Position numbers and translations under genes: made by a program. A stretch of 64,000 nucleotides of DNA from JAZBPO01 sp963691775 (GTDB taxonomy: Bacteria > Pseudomonadota > Gammaproteobacteria > Pseudomonadales > Azotimanducaceae). The first letter of the stretch is position 1, and every line of letters starts with the position of its first letter. Below the pieces are notes generated by a model. That model did no database searches. It was not told the origin of the DNA and worked only from the letters and a program-made list of their open reading frames with translations. This document shows positions 19,345 through 27,624 of this stretch, piece by piece. Location of the stretch: positions 2,666,001-2,730,000 of the forward strand of contig OY829369.1 of NCBI GenBank assembly GCA_963691775.1, written 5' to 3'.

Positions 19345-19926
19345 ATGTTGCCGTTTCCTTTCGAGCTTCGCACCGCGCGTCTCCTCTTGCGCTCCCCCCG
19401 TCGCGCTTCGGCGGAGGCCTTGAACGCGGCTGTCTGCGCTTCGATCGATCGCCTTTCGGTGTGGATGGAATGGGCCCAGCACGCTCCCTTGCTTGCGGAA
19501 ACGCGTCACCAGTGCGATCAGGCAGAAGCCGCCTTTCGCGCGGGTGATGACTTTCAGATCCACATCTGGGACCTGCACGGGGAGAACATCATCGGCGCGA
19601 CGGGGGTTCATCGGGTACGCCCGGAGGTTCCGGCCTGCGAAATCGGCTATTGGATCAGGACTGGGTTCGAGGGCAGGGGCTATGCAAGGGAGGCAGTTGA
19701 TGCCCTTGTTTCATGGCTTCTTGCCAAGACCGCCTTCGAGCGTCTCGAGCTGCGTATGGATCGCCACAACGTGCGCAGCAGAGCGCTTGCAGAAAGGCTG
19801 GGCTTCGAACTTGAGGGCGTGCTGCGGGCCGAGCGTCGACGCGTTGATGCATCGCTGCGTGACACGTGCGTCTACGCCCGGCTGCGAGGAGAATCCCGCA
19901 ACACGCCCCTGCCACGACAACGCTGA
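19345..19926 (+). CDS. GNAT N-acetyltransferase, RimJ/RimL-like
   Basis: This 193-residue acetyltransferase of the GNAT superfamily resembles RimJ/RimL, which acetylate ribosomal proteins or other N-termini. It begins LRTARLLLRSP, carries ACEIGYWIRTGFEGRGYA (the acetyl-CoA pyrophosphate-binding R/Q-x-x-G-x-G/A motif as GFEGRGYA) and RLELRMDRHNVRSRALAERLGF, the typical C-terminal helix. It is cytoplasmic. It lies 21 bases after corA and 17 bases before adhC on the same strand, so it may be co-transcribed with either. Substrate is unknown. Confidence 0.85.
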   Translation: MLPFPFELRTARLLLRSPRRASAEALNAAVCASIDRLSVWMEWAQHAPLLAETRHQCDQAEAAFRAGDDFQIHIWDLHGENIIGATGVHRVRPEVPACEIGYWIRTGFEGRGYAREAVDALVSWLLAKTAFERLELRMDRHNVRSRALAERLGFELEGVLRAERRRVDASLRDTCVYARLRGESRNTPLPRQR

Positions 19927-19943
19927 AGCACGAGGAGTATGCA

Positions 19944-21053
19944 ATGAAGACCCGCGCCGCCGTCGCCTTCGAGGCGAAGCGCCCGCTCGAGATCGTCGAG
20001 CTTGATCTCGAGGGCCCGAAAGAGGGAGAGGTGCTCGTGGAGATCATGGCCACGGGCATCTGTCATACCGACGCCTACACGCTCGACGGCTTTGATTCGG
20101 AGGGCATCTTCCCTTCGATCCTCGGCCATGAGGGGGCGGGCATCGTCCGTGAGATCGGCCCCGGCGTCACAAGCGTGGCGCCTGACGATCACGTGATTCC
20201 GCTCTATACGCCCGAGTGCCGGCAGTGCAAATCCTGCCTGTCCATGAAGACGAATCTGTGTACGGCGATCCGGTCGACCCAGGGCCAGGGCGTGATGCCC
20301 GATGGTACGTCTCGCTTCTCGTATCAGGGACGGAAGATCTACCACTACATGGGGTGCTCTACTTTCTCGAACTTCACGGTCCTGCCCGAAATCGCCGTTG
20401 CCAAGATTCGTGAGGATGCGCCCTTCGACAAGGCCTGTTACGTGGGCTGCGGTGTTACCACGGGGGTGGGCGCGGTCATCAATACGGCCAAGGTCGATCC
20501 CGGTTCGACGGTGATTGTGTTCGGCCTCGGCGGCATCGGCCTGAATGTGATCCAGGGGGCCAGGATGGTGGGTGCGGCGCAGATCGTCGGTGTCGATCTG
20601 AATGACGACAAGAAAGCCTGGGGCGAACGCTTTGGCATGACCGACTTCGTGAATCCGAAGACGGTGGACGGCGACATCGTGGAGCACCTGGTTGCCCTCA
20701 CGGGCGGCGGCGCCGACTTCACGTTCGATTGCACGGGCAACACCGACGTCATGCGCCAGGCGCTGGAAGCGTGTCATCGGGGCTGGGGCGTCTCCACGGT
20801 GATCGGCGTCGCCGAAGCGGGCAAGGAGATCTCCACGCGGCCTTTCCAGCTCGTGACCGGGCGCGTGTGGAAGGGGACGGCCTTCGGAGGCGCCAAGGGT
20901 CGTACGGACGTGCCGAAGATCGTTGACTGGTACATGAACGGCCAGATCGAGATCGATCCCATGATCACGCACGTGCTCTCGCTCGAGGAGATAAACACCG
21001 GTTTTGATCTCATGCATGCAGGGGAATCGATCCGCTCGGTTGTCGTCTACTGA
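19944..21053 (+). CDS. adhC: S-(hydroxymethyl)glutathione dehydrogenase (class III ADH)
   Basis: This enzyme oxidises S-hydroxymethylglutathione, formed spontaneously from formaldehyde and glutathione, to S-formylglutathione with NAD; it can also reduce S-nitrosoglutathione. The 369-residue product matches class III zinc alcohol dehydrogenases. Visible are the catalytic-zinc Cys in GICHTDAYTLDG, HEGAGIV, the structural-zinc cluster CRQCKSCLSMKTNLC, the class III segment SRFSYQGRKIYHYMGCSTF, and the Rossmann GLGGIGLNVIQGA. The ATG at 19944 follows a GAGGAG ribosome-binding site. Its stop overlaps the start of fghA (ATGA), indicating translational coupling. Confidence 0.97.
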   Translation: MKTRAAVAFEAKRPLEIVELDLEGPKEGEVLVEIMATGICHTDAYTLDGFDSEGIFPSILGHEGAGIVREIGPGVTSVAPDDHVIPLYTPECRQCKSCLSMKTNLCTAIRSTQGQGVMPDGTSRFSYQGRKIYHYMGCSTFSNFTVLPEIAVAKIREDAPFDKACYVGCGVTTGVGAVINTAKVDPGSTVIVFGLGGIGLNVIQGARMVGAAQIVGVDLNDDKKAWGERFGMTDFVNPKTVDGDIVEHLVALTGGGADFTFDCTGNTDVMRQALEACHRGWGVSTVIGVAEAGKEISTRPFQLVTGRVWKGTAFGGAKGRTDVPKIVDWYMNGQIEIDPMITHVLSLEEINTGFDLMHAGESIRSVVVY

Positions 21054-21892
21054 TGACGTTCGAAACCGTTTCGCAGGCACGTGCGTTTGGCGGCGTGCAG
21101 GGCGTTTACCGCCACCATAGTGACGCCACCGGCACGCCCATGACCTTCGCGGTGTACGTGCCGGAGCATGCGCCGGGCGCCCGCTTGCCGGTGCTCTGGT
21201 ACCTGTCGGGCCTGACCTGCACGCACGCAAACGTGATGGAGAAGGGCGAGTACCGCGCTGCCTGCGCCGAAGCTGGCGTGATCTTCGTGGCGCCGGACAC
21301 GTCGCCGCGCGGGGAAGATGTGCCGGACGATGAGGCCTATGACTTCGGCCAGGGCGCCGGTTATTACGTGAACGCAACCGAAGCGCCGTTTGCGGAGCAC
21401 TTTCACATGCGCCGCTATGTCGAGGACGAGCTCCCGGCGCTGCTGGACGCGAAGTTCCCCGTCGACCTCGCGCGGCAGGGCATCACGGGCCACTCCATGG
21501 GCGGACACGGAGCGCTGACGATCGGCCTGCGCAACGCCGACCGCTTTCGCAGCATCTCCGCCTTCGCGCCGATCTGCTCGCCGCTGAACTGTCCCTGGGG
21601 AGAGAAAGCACTGGCGGGCTATCTGGGCGGGAATCGAGATGATTGGCGCGCCTACGACGCCACGGCGCTCATCGAGGATGGTGCTCGCGCGGAAGCGATC
21701 CTGGTCGATCAGGGCGCTGCCGACGGTTTCCTTGCCGATCAGCTCAAACCCGAGCTCCTCGAAAAAGCCTGCGAGCGCGCCGATATCGAGCTCCACTTGC
21801 GCCTGCAGGAAGGCTACGACCACAGCTACTACTTCATCTCGACCTTTCTTGCCGACCACGTCGCCTGGCACGCCGCGCGCCTCCGCGCTTGA
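21053..21892 (+). CDS. fghA: S-formylglutathione hydrolase
   Basis: FghA hydrolyses S-formylglutathione to formate and glutathione, the second step of the glutathione-dependent formaldehyde pathway. The 279-residue alpha/beta hydrolase (esterase D family) has LPVLWYLSGLTCTHANVMEK, an oxyanion-hole region, and the nucleophile elbow GHSMGGHGALTIGL. Catalytic Asp and His are expected in the VDQGAADGF and YDHSYYFIS segments. The ATG overlaps the adhC stop by four bases. It is the last gene before a palindromic-repeat intergenic region. No frmR-type regulator is adjacent. Confidence 0.97.
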   Translation: MTFETVSQARAFGGVQGVYRHHSDATGTPMTFAVYVPEHAPGARLPVLWYLSGLTCTHANVMEKGEYRAACAEAGVIFVAPDTSPRGEDVPDDEAYDFGQGAGYYVNATEAPFAEHFHMRRYVEDELPALLDAKFPVDLARQGITGHSMGGHGALTIGLRNADRFRSISAFAPICSPLNCPWGEKALAGYLGGNRDDWRAYDATALIEDGARAEAILVDQGAADGFLADQLKPELLEKACERADIELHLRLQEGYDHSYYFISTFLADHVAWHAARLRA

Positions 21893-21894
21893 AC

Positions 21895-21923
21895 CTGAAC
21901 AAGGGGTCAGACCCCTTGTTCAG
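21895..21923. repeat. Perfect inverted repeat with GGGGTCAGACCCC core
   Basis: Arms of 14 bases (CTGAACAAGGGGTC and its exact complement) flank a single central A. It lies three bases after the fghA stop, in a gap between convergent genes. Together with the copy at 21987-22021 it forms a pair. The core resembles REP-like palindromes seen in many proteobacterial genomes. It could act as a bidirectional terminator, though no T-tract follows. Confidence 0.8.
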
Positions 21924-21986
21924 TTTGGGCCCGAGGCACCGGAGTCCGTGTGCAGCGTGCGCGGTTTACTCTCTGAAGGCACCGCG

Positions 21987-22021
21987 AACCTGAATATGGG
22001 GTCAGACCCCCTGTTCAGGTT
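21987..22021. repeat. Imperfect inverted repeat, second copy of GGGGTCAGACCCC element
   Basis: Arms of 17 bases with two mismatches flank a central A. It shares AACCTGAA and the GGGGTCAGACCCC core with the copy at 21895-21923; the two centres are about 95 bases apart. The minus-strand dimethylformamidase-like frame reads into it: the central TGA is its stop and the last six residues (EPEQGV) are encoded by the repeat. Confidence 0.8.
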
Positions 22022-23567
22022 CCGGGTCAATGGCGCCGAAGCGAGTCAGCACGTTGCGGGTGATCTGCTCGACGAAGGGGTCGCCCGCGGCTAGGCCATG
22101 GGCCCACTCGGTGGTGCCGCCATTGAACACCTCACCCTTGCCGCGGCGGAAGCTCGCCATAACGGCGTGACCGCGCATGAGGCGGTCGACGGCGTCGGCG
22201 TCGCCCCAGGCGATGCGCGCGAGCACCTCTGGCATCTCTCTCGGAATCATCGGCGGATAGGGGCTGTCCGGTGACTCGGCTAGGGTTGCGGGCGCCAGCG
22301 CGATGATCTCGAGGTTTTGCGGTACACCGAGGCCGCCGTCCGCTTTCGGCAGACCGTCGGCGCCAAAGGTGATGGGCACGCCGTCGTTCTCGTAACCGAT
22401 CAGGGGTACATCGCCACCGAACTGATCGCCGTACCAGAGATCGGACCCGGCGAGCGCCCAGTGCTTGTCGTTGTACACGGTGTAGGCAGCGCCACCCCGT
22501 GACGCGCACATGCACAGACGGTGATAGCCGCCATAGAGAAAGCTGAGGCCGAAGAGCGACGCTTCGGGCGCGCGGAATGCTTCGTGCGACCAGAGGTGGG
22601 TCGCCTCCGATCGCCTTTCAGGATCGTTCCAGAGCGGGTCGTCGGACTCGCCGCGCCATTTGTGGGCGACGAGCGTGTCGCCGTCGTCTTCCCAGCGGAC
22701 TTTCCAGTAACTGGTATTGCCTGAGAACACTGCGAGTCCGCCGCCAGCGCCGACGAAGCGTTCAACCGCTGCGCGCTGGGTGCCGCTCCAGTACTCGCTG
22801 TGCCCGACGAGAATCGCGCAGCGATAGGTGTGGAGCAGATCCGGCTCTGTCTCGAAGTCGTGGTCCGTGGCTATGTCGAGTTCGACATCGTTGCCTTCGC
22901 ACCAGGCGACGAACTTGTGCTCCCACTTGTTCACGTAGCCCGCGGCGCCGTCGTAAGGGGAGGGGCGATGTGCGCGGTGATAGTCGGCGCGACCCGGAAG
23001 CGGCAGGGCACCCGGCGCGCGCGGTGTGAGATTGATGAGCCGAGGCACGTCTTCTGGCGGCGCGAGCTGCAACTGTGGATAGGGCCGCAGGCGGGAGAGC
23101 CGACCGATCGCGCCCGGGCGCGAGCCGTCTGCGTCCACGCGTCCGGCCATGAGGTCTTCGACCGCAGCGTAGGAATTGGCGCCTCCCCAGTAGTTGTAGG
23201 ACGCCCAGGTGTTCGTGGACAGGATCAGAAGCGCGCGCGAACGCGGCGCGTTCGGGCGCGCGACGACGAAGTGACGCGTGGATGCGCCGGTCGCATCGGT
23301 CATCTTCAGATCCAGATAGCCGCAGGGCCAGTCCTCGGCGATCTCGAAGGAGAAGGCCTCTGGCCAGGCGCAGCCCTTCGCGTCGGCATTGTCCGGCGTC
23401 GGCACGTCCGCGATCTGGATGTTTTCGAACACGGCTACGACCTCTTCTGCAGCTCCGAGGTGCGAAACCGTGAGCGTGGCCGACGGCACTGGGCCATTCG
23501 CGTAGATGCGTACGATCTCACCCGGTCGGGCGGACACTCGATCCGGGTAGAACCAGGGCTTGCTCAT
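22002..23567 (-). CDS. N,N-dimethylformamidase beta subunit-like protein
   Basis: This 521-residue protein resembles the large-subunit family of N,N-dimethylformamidase, including STNTWASYNYWGGANSYA, the segment GHSEYWSGTQRAAVERFV with an adjacent GGGLAVFSGNTSYWKVRWE, and SFRRGKGEVFNGGTTEWAHGL near the C-terminus. Known dimethylformamidase is an iron-dependent amidohydrolase with a small alpha subunit; I see no alpha-subunit gene nearby, and many family members have unknown substrates. There is no signal peptide. The final six residues come from a palindromic repeat, so the native C-terminus may have been altered. Its start ATG at 23567 follows directly after a weak purine stretch. Confidence 0.75.
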   Translation of the reverse strand: MSKPWFYPDRVSARPGEIVRIYANGPVPSATLTVSHLGAAEEVVAVFENIQIADVPTPDNADAKGCAWPEAFSFEIAEDWPCGYLDLKMTDATGASTRHFVVARPNAPRSRALLILSTNTWASYNYWGGANSYAAVEDLMAGRVDADGSRPGAIGRLSRLRPYPQLQLAPPEDVPRLINLTPRAPGALPLPGRADYHRAHRPSPYDGAAGYVNKWEHKFVAWCEGNDVELDIATDHDFETEPDLLHTYRCAILVGHSEYWSGTQRAAVERFVGAGGGLAVFSGNTSYWKVRWEDDGDTLVAHKWRGESDDPLWNDPERRSEATHLWSHEAFRAPEASLFGLSFLYGGYHRLCMCASRGGAAYTVYNDKHWALAGSDLWYGDQFGGDVPLIGYENDGVPITFGADGLPKADGGLGVPQNLEIIALAPATLAESPDSPYPPMIPREMPEVLARIAWGDADAVDRLMRGHAVMASFRRGKGEVFNGGTTEWAHGLAAGDPFVEQITRNVLTRFGAIDPEPEQGV

Positions 23568-24065
23568 GGACTGGGCTCCGGGCTGTCAACTCGGGATTGT
23601 GACCCCCGTGCCATGGCGTGGACACCCGGGGCCAGGCGCTCCGGCTTGCGGTGTCCGAATCCGGCGCATTCGTTCCGGCGCCTCGCACCTGCTCGCCTCG
23701 GGTCTTGCGCGCGGCGCCGACAGATTCGTTGGCGGTGTTCGGGTCCAAGCGGCGGCTGCTCTTGGCGATACGCCCGGCTTCGCGATTCGGAAGCAGGCCC
23801 GCCTCATGGTCATACTGGCTTGGCGAAATGGCGTCGAAACACGGAGGCTGGGTCGAAGGGGTTGGAGGGTTTCACATCCAAACTGATCGAAGCGGGCGCA
23901 GACGTCGTCGAAGTGTCGGTCGGCGTACGGCATGCGCGCGCCCCCCGGAGGCGATCCTGATGGCCATCTGCGGGTGGGCGGCGAAGACTTCGGCTGAGCC
24001 GATGCGCGTTGGCGCATCCGGTTCGGAACGGCACACTCGTAAGCCCGCGGCCGGGAGTACGCGAT
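23568..24065. other. Intergenic gap of about 500 bases
   Basis: The gap lies between divergently transcribed genes. Overlapping open frames on both strands have no motifs and unlike amino-acid composition (very Arg/Pro-rich). The minus-strand frame 23586-24545 also runs antisense through the following gene and is a shadow. A 7-bp hairpin, GATGCGC/GCGCATC with a GTTG loop, sits at 24001-24018. Promoters for both flanking genes are expected here, but I could not assign them. Confidence 0.5.
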
Positions 24066-25163
24066 TTGAGTGAAGCAACCCCAGTAGCCCGGCGCCTGCG
24101 CGTCGGCCGGCTGCTCTTGCCCGTCACGATCTTCGTGACGGTCTATTTCGCCATGCTCGTCTATCCCCCACTGCGCTTGGCCGATCTGCTGCTGCCAGCC
24201 TGGCGGCCGGGCACGCTCGAACTCCTCTTGCTCATTGCCGGACCCATTCTCGGGCGCATCGCCCACGAGCTCCGGCCGTCTCCGGGTGCGCGCTATCTCG
24301 CGGCGTTCTCGCTGACCTGGCTGGGCTGTACCTTCCTGCTGTTCGCGCTGTTGGTGCCCTACGAGCTGGTCGCCTGGTTGTTCGCGCCGCCTGCAAGAAC
24401 TGCCGGTGCCGTGATCCTTGGCGTCTGGCTCATCCTCTGCGCTGTTGCGCTCGTTGGCGCGCAGCGATTCTCTGTCCGTCGTGTCTCTGTCCCGACCGCG
24501 AAGCTCGAAGCGCCCGTCCGGCTTGTCCAGATCAGCGACGTGCACATCGGATCACGCGGTGGCGGCTTCCTGGCGCGCGTCGTCGAGCGCGTGCGCACGC
24601 TCGAACCGAACTTCGTGATGATCACCGGCGATCTCGTCGATTTCAGCAAGGTGCCCGCGGAAGAACTCTCGCCGCTCGCGACCCTCGAAGTGCCGGTCTT
24701 CTTCTGCATCGGCAATCATGAGCGTTACGTCGACTGCGACGATGTTTGCGCCCGCCTCGAAAGCCACGGTGTGCGCGTGTTGCGCGAAGCAGTGGACACC
24801 TCGCAGTCTGGCCTTGTGGTCGTGGGCCTGGACGACGCGGAGCGGAGAACGCGCGTCGAGGAGGGCCTGCAGGCCCTCGGCGCGCTCCCGGAGGGCTTCC
24901 GGATTCTCCTCTACCATCGTCCGGACGGGCTTGAGGCGGCGGCGTCAGCCGGCATCGACCTGATGCTCTGCGGGCACACGCACTCAGGCCAGCTTGTGCC
25001 CTTCAACTTCCTCGTGAAGCGCGTGTTCCCGCGCATTGCGGGGCTGTATCAGGTCGATGAGACGCGACTCTATGTATCCCAGGGCACGGGCACCTGGGGC
25101 CCGGTGATGCGTCTTGGCACGGTGAACGAGATCACCTGCCTCGAGCTTGAGCCAGCGTGCTGA
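24066..25163 (+). CDS. Membrane-anchored metallophosphoesterase (YaeI/YkuE-like)
   Basis: This 365-residue protein has about four N-terminal hydrophobic segments (residues 15-150) followed by a calcineurin-like phosphoesterase domain. All dimetal motifs are visible: QISDVHIGSRG, MITGDLVDFS, CIGNHERYV and LCGHTHSGQLVP. Relatives include YkuE/YaeI-type phosphodiesterases, some acting on UDP-diacylglucosamine or phospholipids; the substrate here is unknown. The start is likely TTG at 24066, with GGGAG nine bases upstream; a further TTG at 24009 is possible. It is divergent from the dimethylformamidase-like gene. Confidence 0.85.
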   Translation: MSEATPVARRLRVGRLLLPVTIFVTVYFAMLVYPPLRLADLLLPAWRPGTLELLLLIAGPILGRIAHELRPSPGARYLAAFSLTWLGCTFLLFALLVPYELVAWLFAPPARTAGAVILGVWLILCAVALVGAQRFSVRRVSVPTAKLEAPVRLVQISDVHIGSRGGGFLARVVERVRTLEPNFVMITGDLVDFSKVPAEELSPLATLEVPVFFCIGNHERYVDCDDVCARLESHGVRVLREAVDTSQSGLVVVGLDDAERRTRVEEGLQALGALPEGFRILLYHRPDGLEAAASAGIDLMLCGHTHSGQLVPFNFLVKRVFPRIAGLYQVDETRLYVSQGTGTWGPVMRLGTVNEITCLELEPAC

Positions 25164-25905
25164 AGACTGCGCAGTGCGCGCGCAGGTACTGTCGAACGGG
25201 GCGGCGTGTGCGCTCTCGGCAACGCGGTTGGCGCACATGCGCGTGAGATTCGTGCCTGAGACCACGCTGGCAGTTTCCCAGGCGTTGTCGTTGCGCCTGC
25301 GCTGCGTGTCAGTCTGTATGGGTGTTTGCGGATGCAGGCCTGCGGAATGTTCGAGGCTGAGGCCGCGCGCAGGCGTGCGATCAATGGGTGCTCGGCAGGG
25401 ACGTGCTTGAGATGCGCGAGGCCAGTCTCGGGCGCCGTGAGCGCGCTGCGTCTCCTTTCAAGCATGGCTTCGCAGTGGGTGCTGCAGTGAGTGCGAGCGG
25501 GTGAGTACCAGGGGCTACGCAAGCACCTCGCCGGAACCGGTGCCAGCGACGGGGGCCATGCCCCCGATGAACGAAGAGAGCGACCGCTCGAACGTCGGAG
25601 CGGAAGCGGCAGTTTCGAGGAGGACGATGAGGGCAATGAGGGATTGGACATTCCTTGCATACGCGCTTGCGTCTCGCCTAGGGCAGGAATGCACGTGATG
25701 GCTGTGGGTGCCGGGTGTTGGCCCCTGTTCCGGGCACTGTGCATGGACTGAAGGCGGTGTCCCGTCGAAGCGTGTTCGAACACATGCCGGAGCTGCTTGC
25801 GGAAGCGGCTTGCGCCGACGCGATGCGCGCCTGCGTTGTGCGGAAGGCGCCGCAACGCGCCACCGAATGAGCCCTAAGGTTCGTGACCCTCAAGGGAGAG
25901 AACGC
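25164..25905. other. Large intergenic gap of about 740 bases
   Basis: This is the longest stretch without a supported gene. Many short frames exist on both strands; none has a family motif. A 65-codon frame starting GTG at 25501 has acceptable composition but weak start signals. A GC hairpin lies at 25550-25566. The interval could hold a small RNA, a small unrecognised protein, or decayed sequence; I cannot support any of these. Confidence 0.5.
25550..25566. repeat. GC-rich inverted repeat
   Basis: CGGGGGC and GCCCCCG form a perfect 7-bp stem around a CAT loop. It lies in the 740-base gap before the isonitrile hydratase gene and is not followed by a T-tract. It may be structural in an RNA or incidental in GC-rich DNA. 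Confidence 0.35.
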
Positions 25906-26553
25906 ATGAAGATCACGATGCTCATCTATCCAGGTATGACCGCCCTCGACTTCATGGGACCGGCCCAGGTCTGGGCCTACTGGCCCGGCGCCGAGGTGCA
26001 GACGGTGTGGAAGTCCATCGAGCCGATCATCACTGATTCGGCCGCTGTTTTTCTGCCGAACACGGACTTCGCCGGCGCCTTCGAAGCGCCTGACATGATC
26101 TTTGTGCCGGGCGGAACGGCGGCGACCTTTGCGCTCCTCGAAGATCAGGAGGTGCTGGCCTTTCTGCGCGACAAGGCGGCCGGGGCCCGGTGGGTGACGA
26201 GCGTCTGCACCGGGGCCCTCGTACTTGGTGCGGCGGGACTGCTCGATGGCTACAGGGCGACCACGCATTGGTCAGCGCTCGAGATGCTGCCGGCTTTCGG
26301 CGCCGAAATCGTACGCGATCGCTGGGTGATCGACGGCAGTCGCGCAACCGGGGGTGGCGTCACCGCCGGCATCGACTTCGGCCTTGCGCTCGTGGCGGAG
26401 GTCGACGGCGAGGCGGTGGCAAAGACCATCCAGCTTGCCGTTGAGTATGCCCCCGCGCCGCCGTTCCGCTCGGGCACGCCGGAGGAGGCGGGCGAGGAGA
26501 TCACGGGCATGGTGAATGCGATGTTTGCCGAGCAACTTGCCGTTAAGGACTAG
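25906..26553 (+). CDS. inhA: DJ-1/PfpI family protein, isonitrile hydratase-like
   Basis: Isonitrile hydratase adds water to isocyanides to give N-substituted formamides. The 215-residue protein begins KITMLIYPGMTALDFMGP and has the nucleophile elbow TSVCTGALVLGAAGLLDGY, with the catalytic Cys at residue 101, the position known for the Pseudomonas enzyme, followed by RATTHWSALEMLP. Other DJ-1/PfpI-type members (AraC-associated amidase-like proteins) share these motifs, so the substrate is inferred. The ATG follows AAGGGAGAG. N-formamide products and the dimethylformamidase-like protein encoded nearby could be related chemically, but they are not in one operon. Confidence 0.82.
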   Translation: MKITMLIYPGMTALDFMGPAQVWAYWPGAEVQTVWKSIEPIITDSAAVFLPNTDFAGAFEAPDMIFVPGGTAATFALLEDQEVLAFLRDKAAGARWVTSVCTGALVLGAAGLLDGYRATTHWSALEMLPAFGAEIVRDRWVIDGSRATGGGVTAGIDFGLALVAEVDGEAVAKTIQLAVEYAPAPPFRSGTPEEAGEEITGMVNAMFAEQLAVKD

Positions 26554-26588
26554 CGTCCGTCGCGCATCGTCCTTCGGAGTGAACGGAT

Positions 26589-26609
26589 CGGCCTTTCTGG
26601 CGAAGGCCG
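26589..26609. terminator. Candidate hairpin terminator after inhA
   Basis: CGGCCTT pairs exactly with AAGGCCG across a 7-base loop, 36 bases after the inhA stop and in the gap before the convergent SDR gene. There is no T-tract, so termination is only a possibility. Confidence 0.35.
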
Positions 26610-26713
26610 GTTCAGGCCAGCGCACCAGGCGTGTGGCCTCTGCCGGCGTCCGCAATTCCGCGGCCAGGTGTGTGGCGTGGTCATGGAGCGGATCGATGAG
26701 CGCCGGTGCGTGA

Positions 26714-27466
26714 TCAGACGACCGTATCGCCGTTGTCCACCACCAATTCCGCCCCGTTCACGTGTTTTGCTTCGTCGGAAGCGAGATAGAGGACCATGAA
26801 GGCCACGTCCATGGGCTCGCCGACGCCGAATTGCACACGCTTCTCTTCGGTCAGGTCATCCACGCCCATGAGATCACGCATGGCGCCCTGCACCATGGGC
26901 GTGGCGATGCTGCCGGGGTGGACCGAGTTGCAGCGAATGCCGTTGCCCGTCTGCTTGCAGTGAATGGCAACTGATTTCGACAGCGCGCGGATGCCGCCCT
27001 TGGCGGCGGAGTAGGCGAAGTAGGGCGGAATGCCTACGAGCGCTGCCGTCGATGACATGTTGATGATGGAACCGCCGCCGGAGTCGCGCATGGCCGGCAG
27101 GGCGTAGTGGCAGCCGAAGAAGGTGCCGTCGAGATGGATCGCGAGGGTGCGCCGCCACATGGCTGTGTCCGTGGTCTCCACCGTTCCGATCGGCGCGATG
27201 CCAGCATTGTTGACGAGCACGTCGAGGCGGCCGTGGGTACGCATCACCTCGTCCACGAGCGCGGGCCAGCTCTCCTCTTCTGCGACATCCTGCTCAACGA
27301 AGTGAGCCCTGGGGCCGAGCTCTGCGGCCAACGCTTCGCCCGCAGCCGCATTGACGTCTGTAAGCACCACCTGCGCGCCCTCGGCGACGAGCAAGCGTGC
27401 ATCGGCGGCGCCGAGCCCCTGCGCAGCGCCGGTGACGATACAGACCTTGCCGTCCGCGCGATCCAT
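26714..27466 (-). CDS. Short-chain dehydrogenase/reductase (SDR)
   Basis: This 250-residue classical SDR begins with the cofactor site CIVTGAAQGLGAADARLL and has NNAGIAPIG, then catalytic Ser in NMSSTAALVG and YSAAKGG (Tyr-x-x-x-Lys). An acidic residue after the second strand (LTDVNAA) suggests NAD(H) preference. The start is ATG 27466, preceded by GGGAGGGAG; the upstream frame extension to 27562 is not SDR-like. It resembles 3-oxoacyl-ACP reductase and cyclohexanol or hydroxysteroid dehydrogenase groups, which cannot be separated by eye. It converges on inhA. Confidence 0.88.
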   Translation of the reverse strand: MDRADGKVCIVTGAAQGLGAADARLLVAEGAQVVLTDVNAAAGEALAAELGPRAHFVEQDVAEEESWPALVDEVMRTHGRLDVLVNNAGIAPIGTVETTDTAMWRRTLAIHLDGTFFGCHYALPAMRDSGGGSIINMSSTAALVGIPPYFAYSAAKGGIRALSKSVAIHCKQTGNGIRCNSVHPGSIATPMVQGAMRDLMGVDDLTEEKRVQFGVGEPMDVAFMVLYLASDEAKHVNGAELVVDNGDTVV

Positions 27467-27613
27467 CCATCTCCCTCCCTGGGATCGTTGAATCGTTGAA
27501 TCAGTGTAGCAGTCGCTGCAGTACGACGCGCCAGTGGCGCCGTGCTGTGAGCTGAAAGCCAACGGCGCCCCCGCGTATCCTGCGAGGCAGGTAAGATCGG
27601 GGACTTAGGTAAA

Positions 27614-27618
27614 GGAGG
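27614..27618 (+). promoter_or_regulatory. Strong ribosome-binding site deciding NfeD start
   Basis: GGAGG, within AAAGGAGG, lies six bases before ATG 27625 but overlaps or abuts the first in-frame ATG at 27619. The spacing makes 27625 (MDWIPLVW) the functional start. Confidence 0.6.
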
Positions 27619-27624
27619 ATGCTC

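Noticed and set aside
19872..21377. 501-codon minus-strand frame across adhC and fghA
   Set aside because: Antisense to well-identified genes, His/Arg-rich, no motif.
24001..24018. 7-bp hairpin before the metallophosphoesterase as a riboswitch or operator
   Set aside because: A single short hairpin in GC-rich DNA, without conserved flanks, is not enough evidence.
23586..24545. 319-codon minus-strand frame
   Set aside because: It runs antisense to the metallophosphoesterase and has unusual Gln/Arg/Asp-rich composition, as shadow frames of GC-rich genes do.
25501..25698. Possible 65-residue small protein starting GTG
   Set aside because: Composition is acceptable, but there is no clear Shine-Dalgarno, no known family, and another frame overlaps it equally well. 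Not supported as a gene.
25070..25855. 261-codon minus-strand frame in the large gap
   Set aside because: The product is Ser/Arg/Pro-rich with no motif, overlaps the 3' end of the phosphoesterase gene in antisense, and has no ribosome-binding site.
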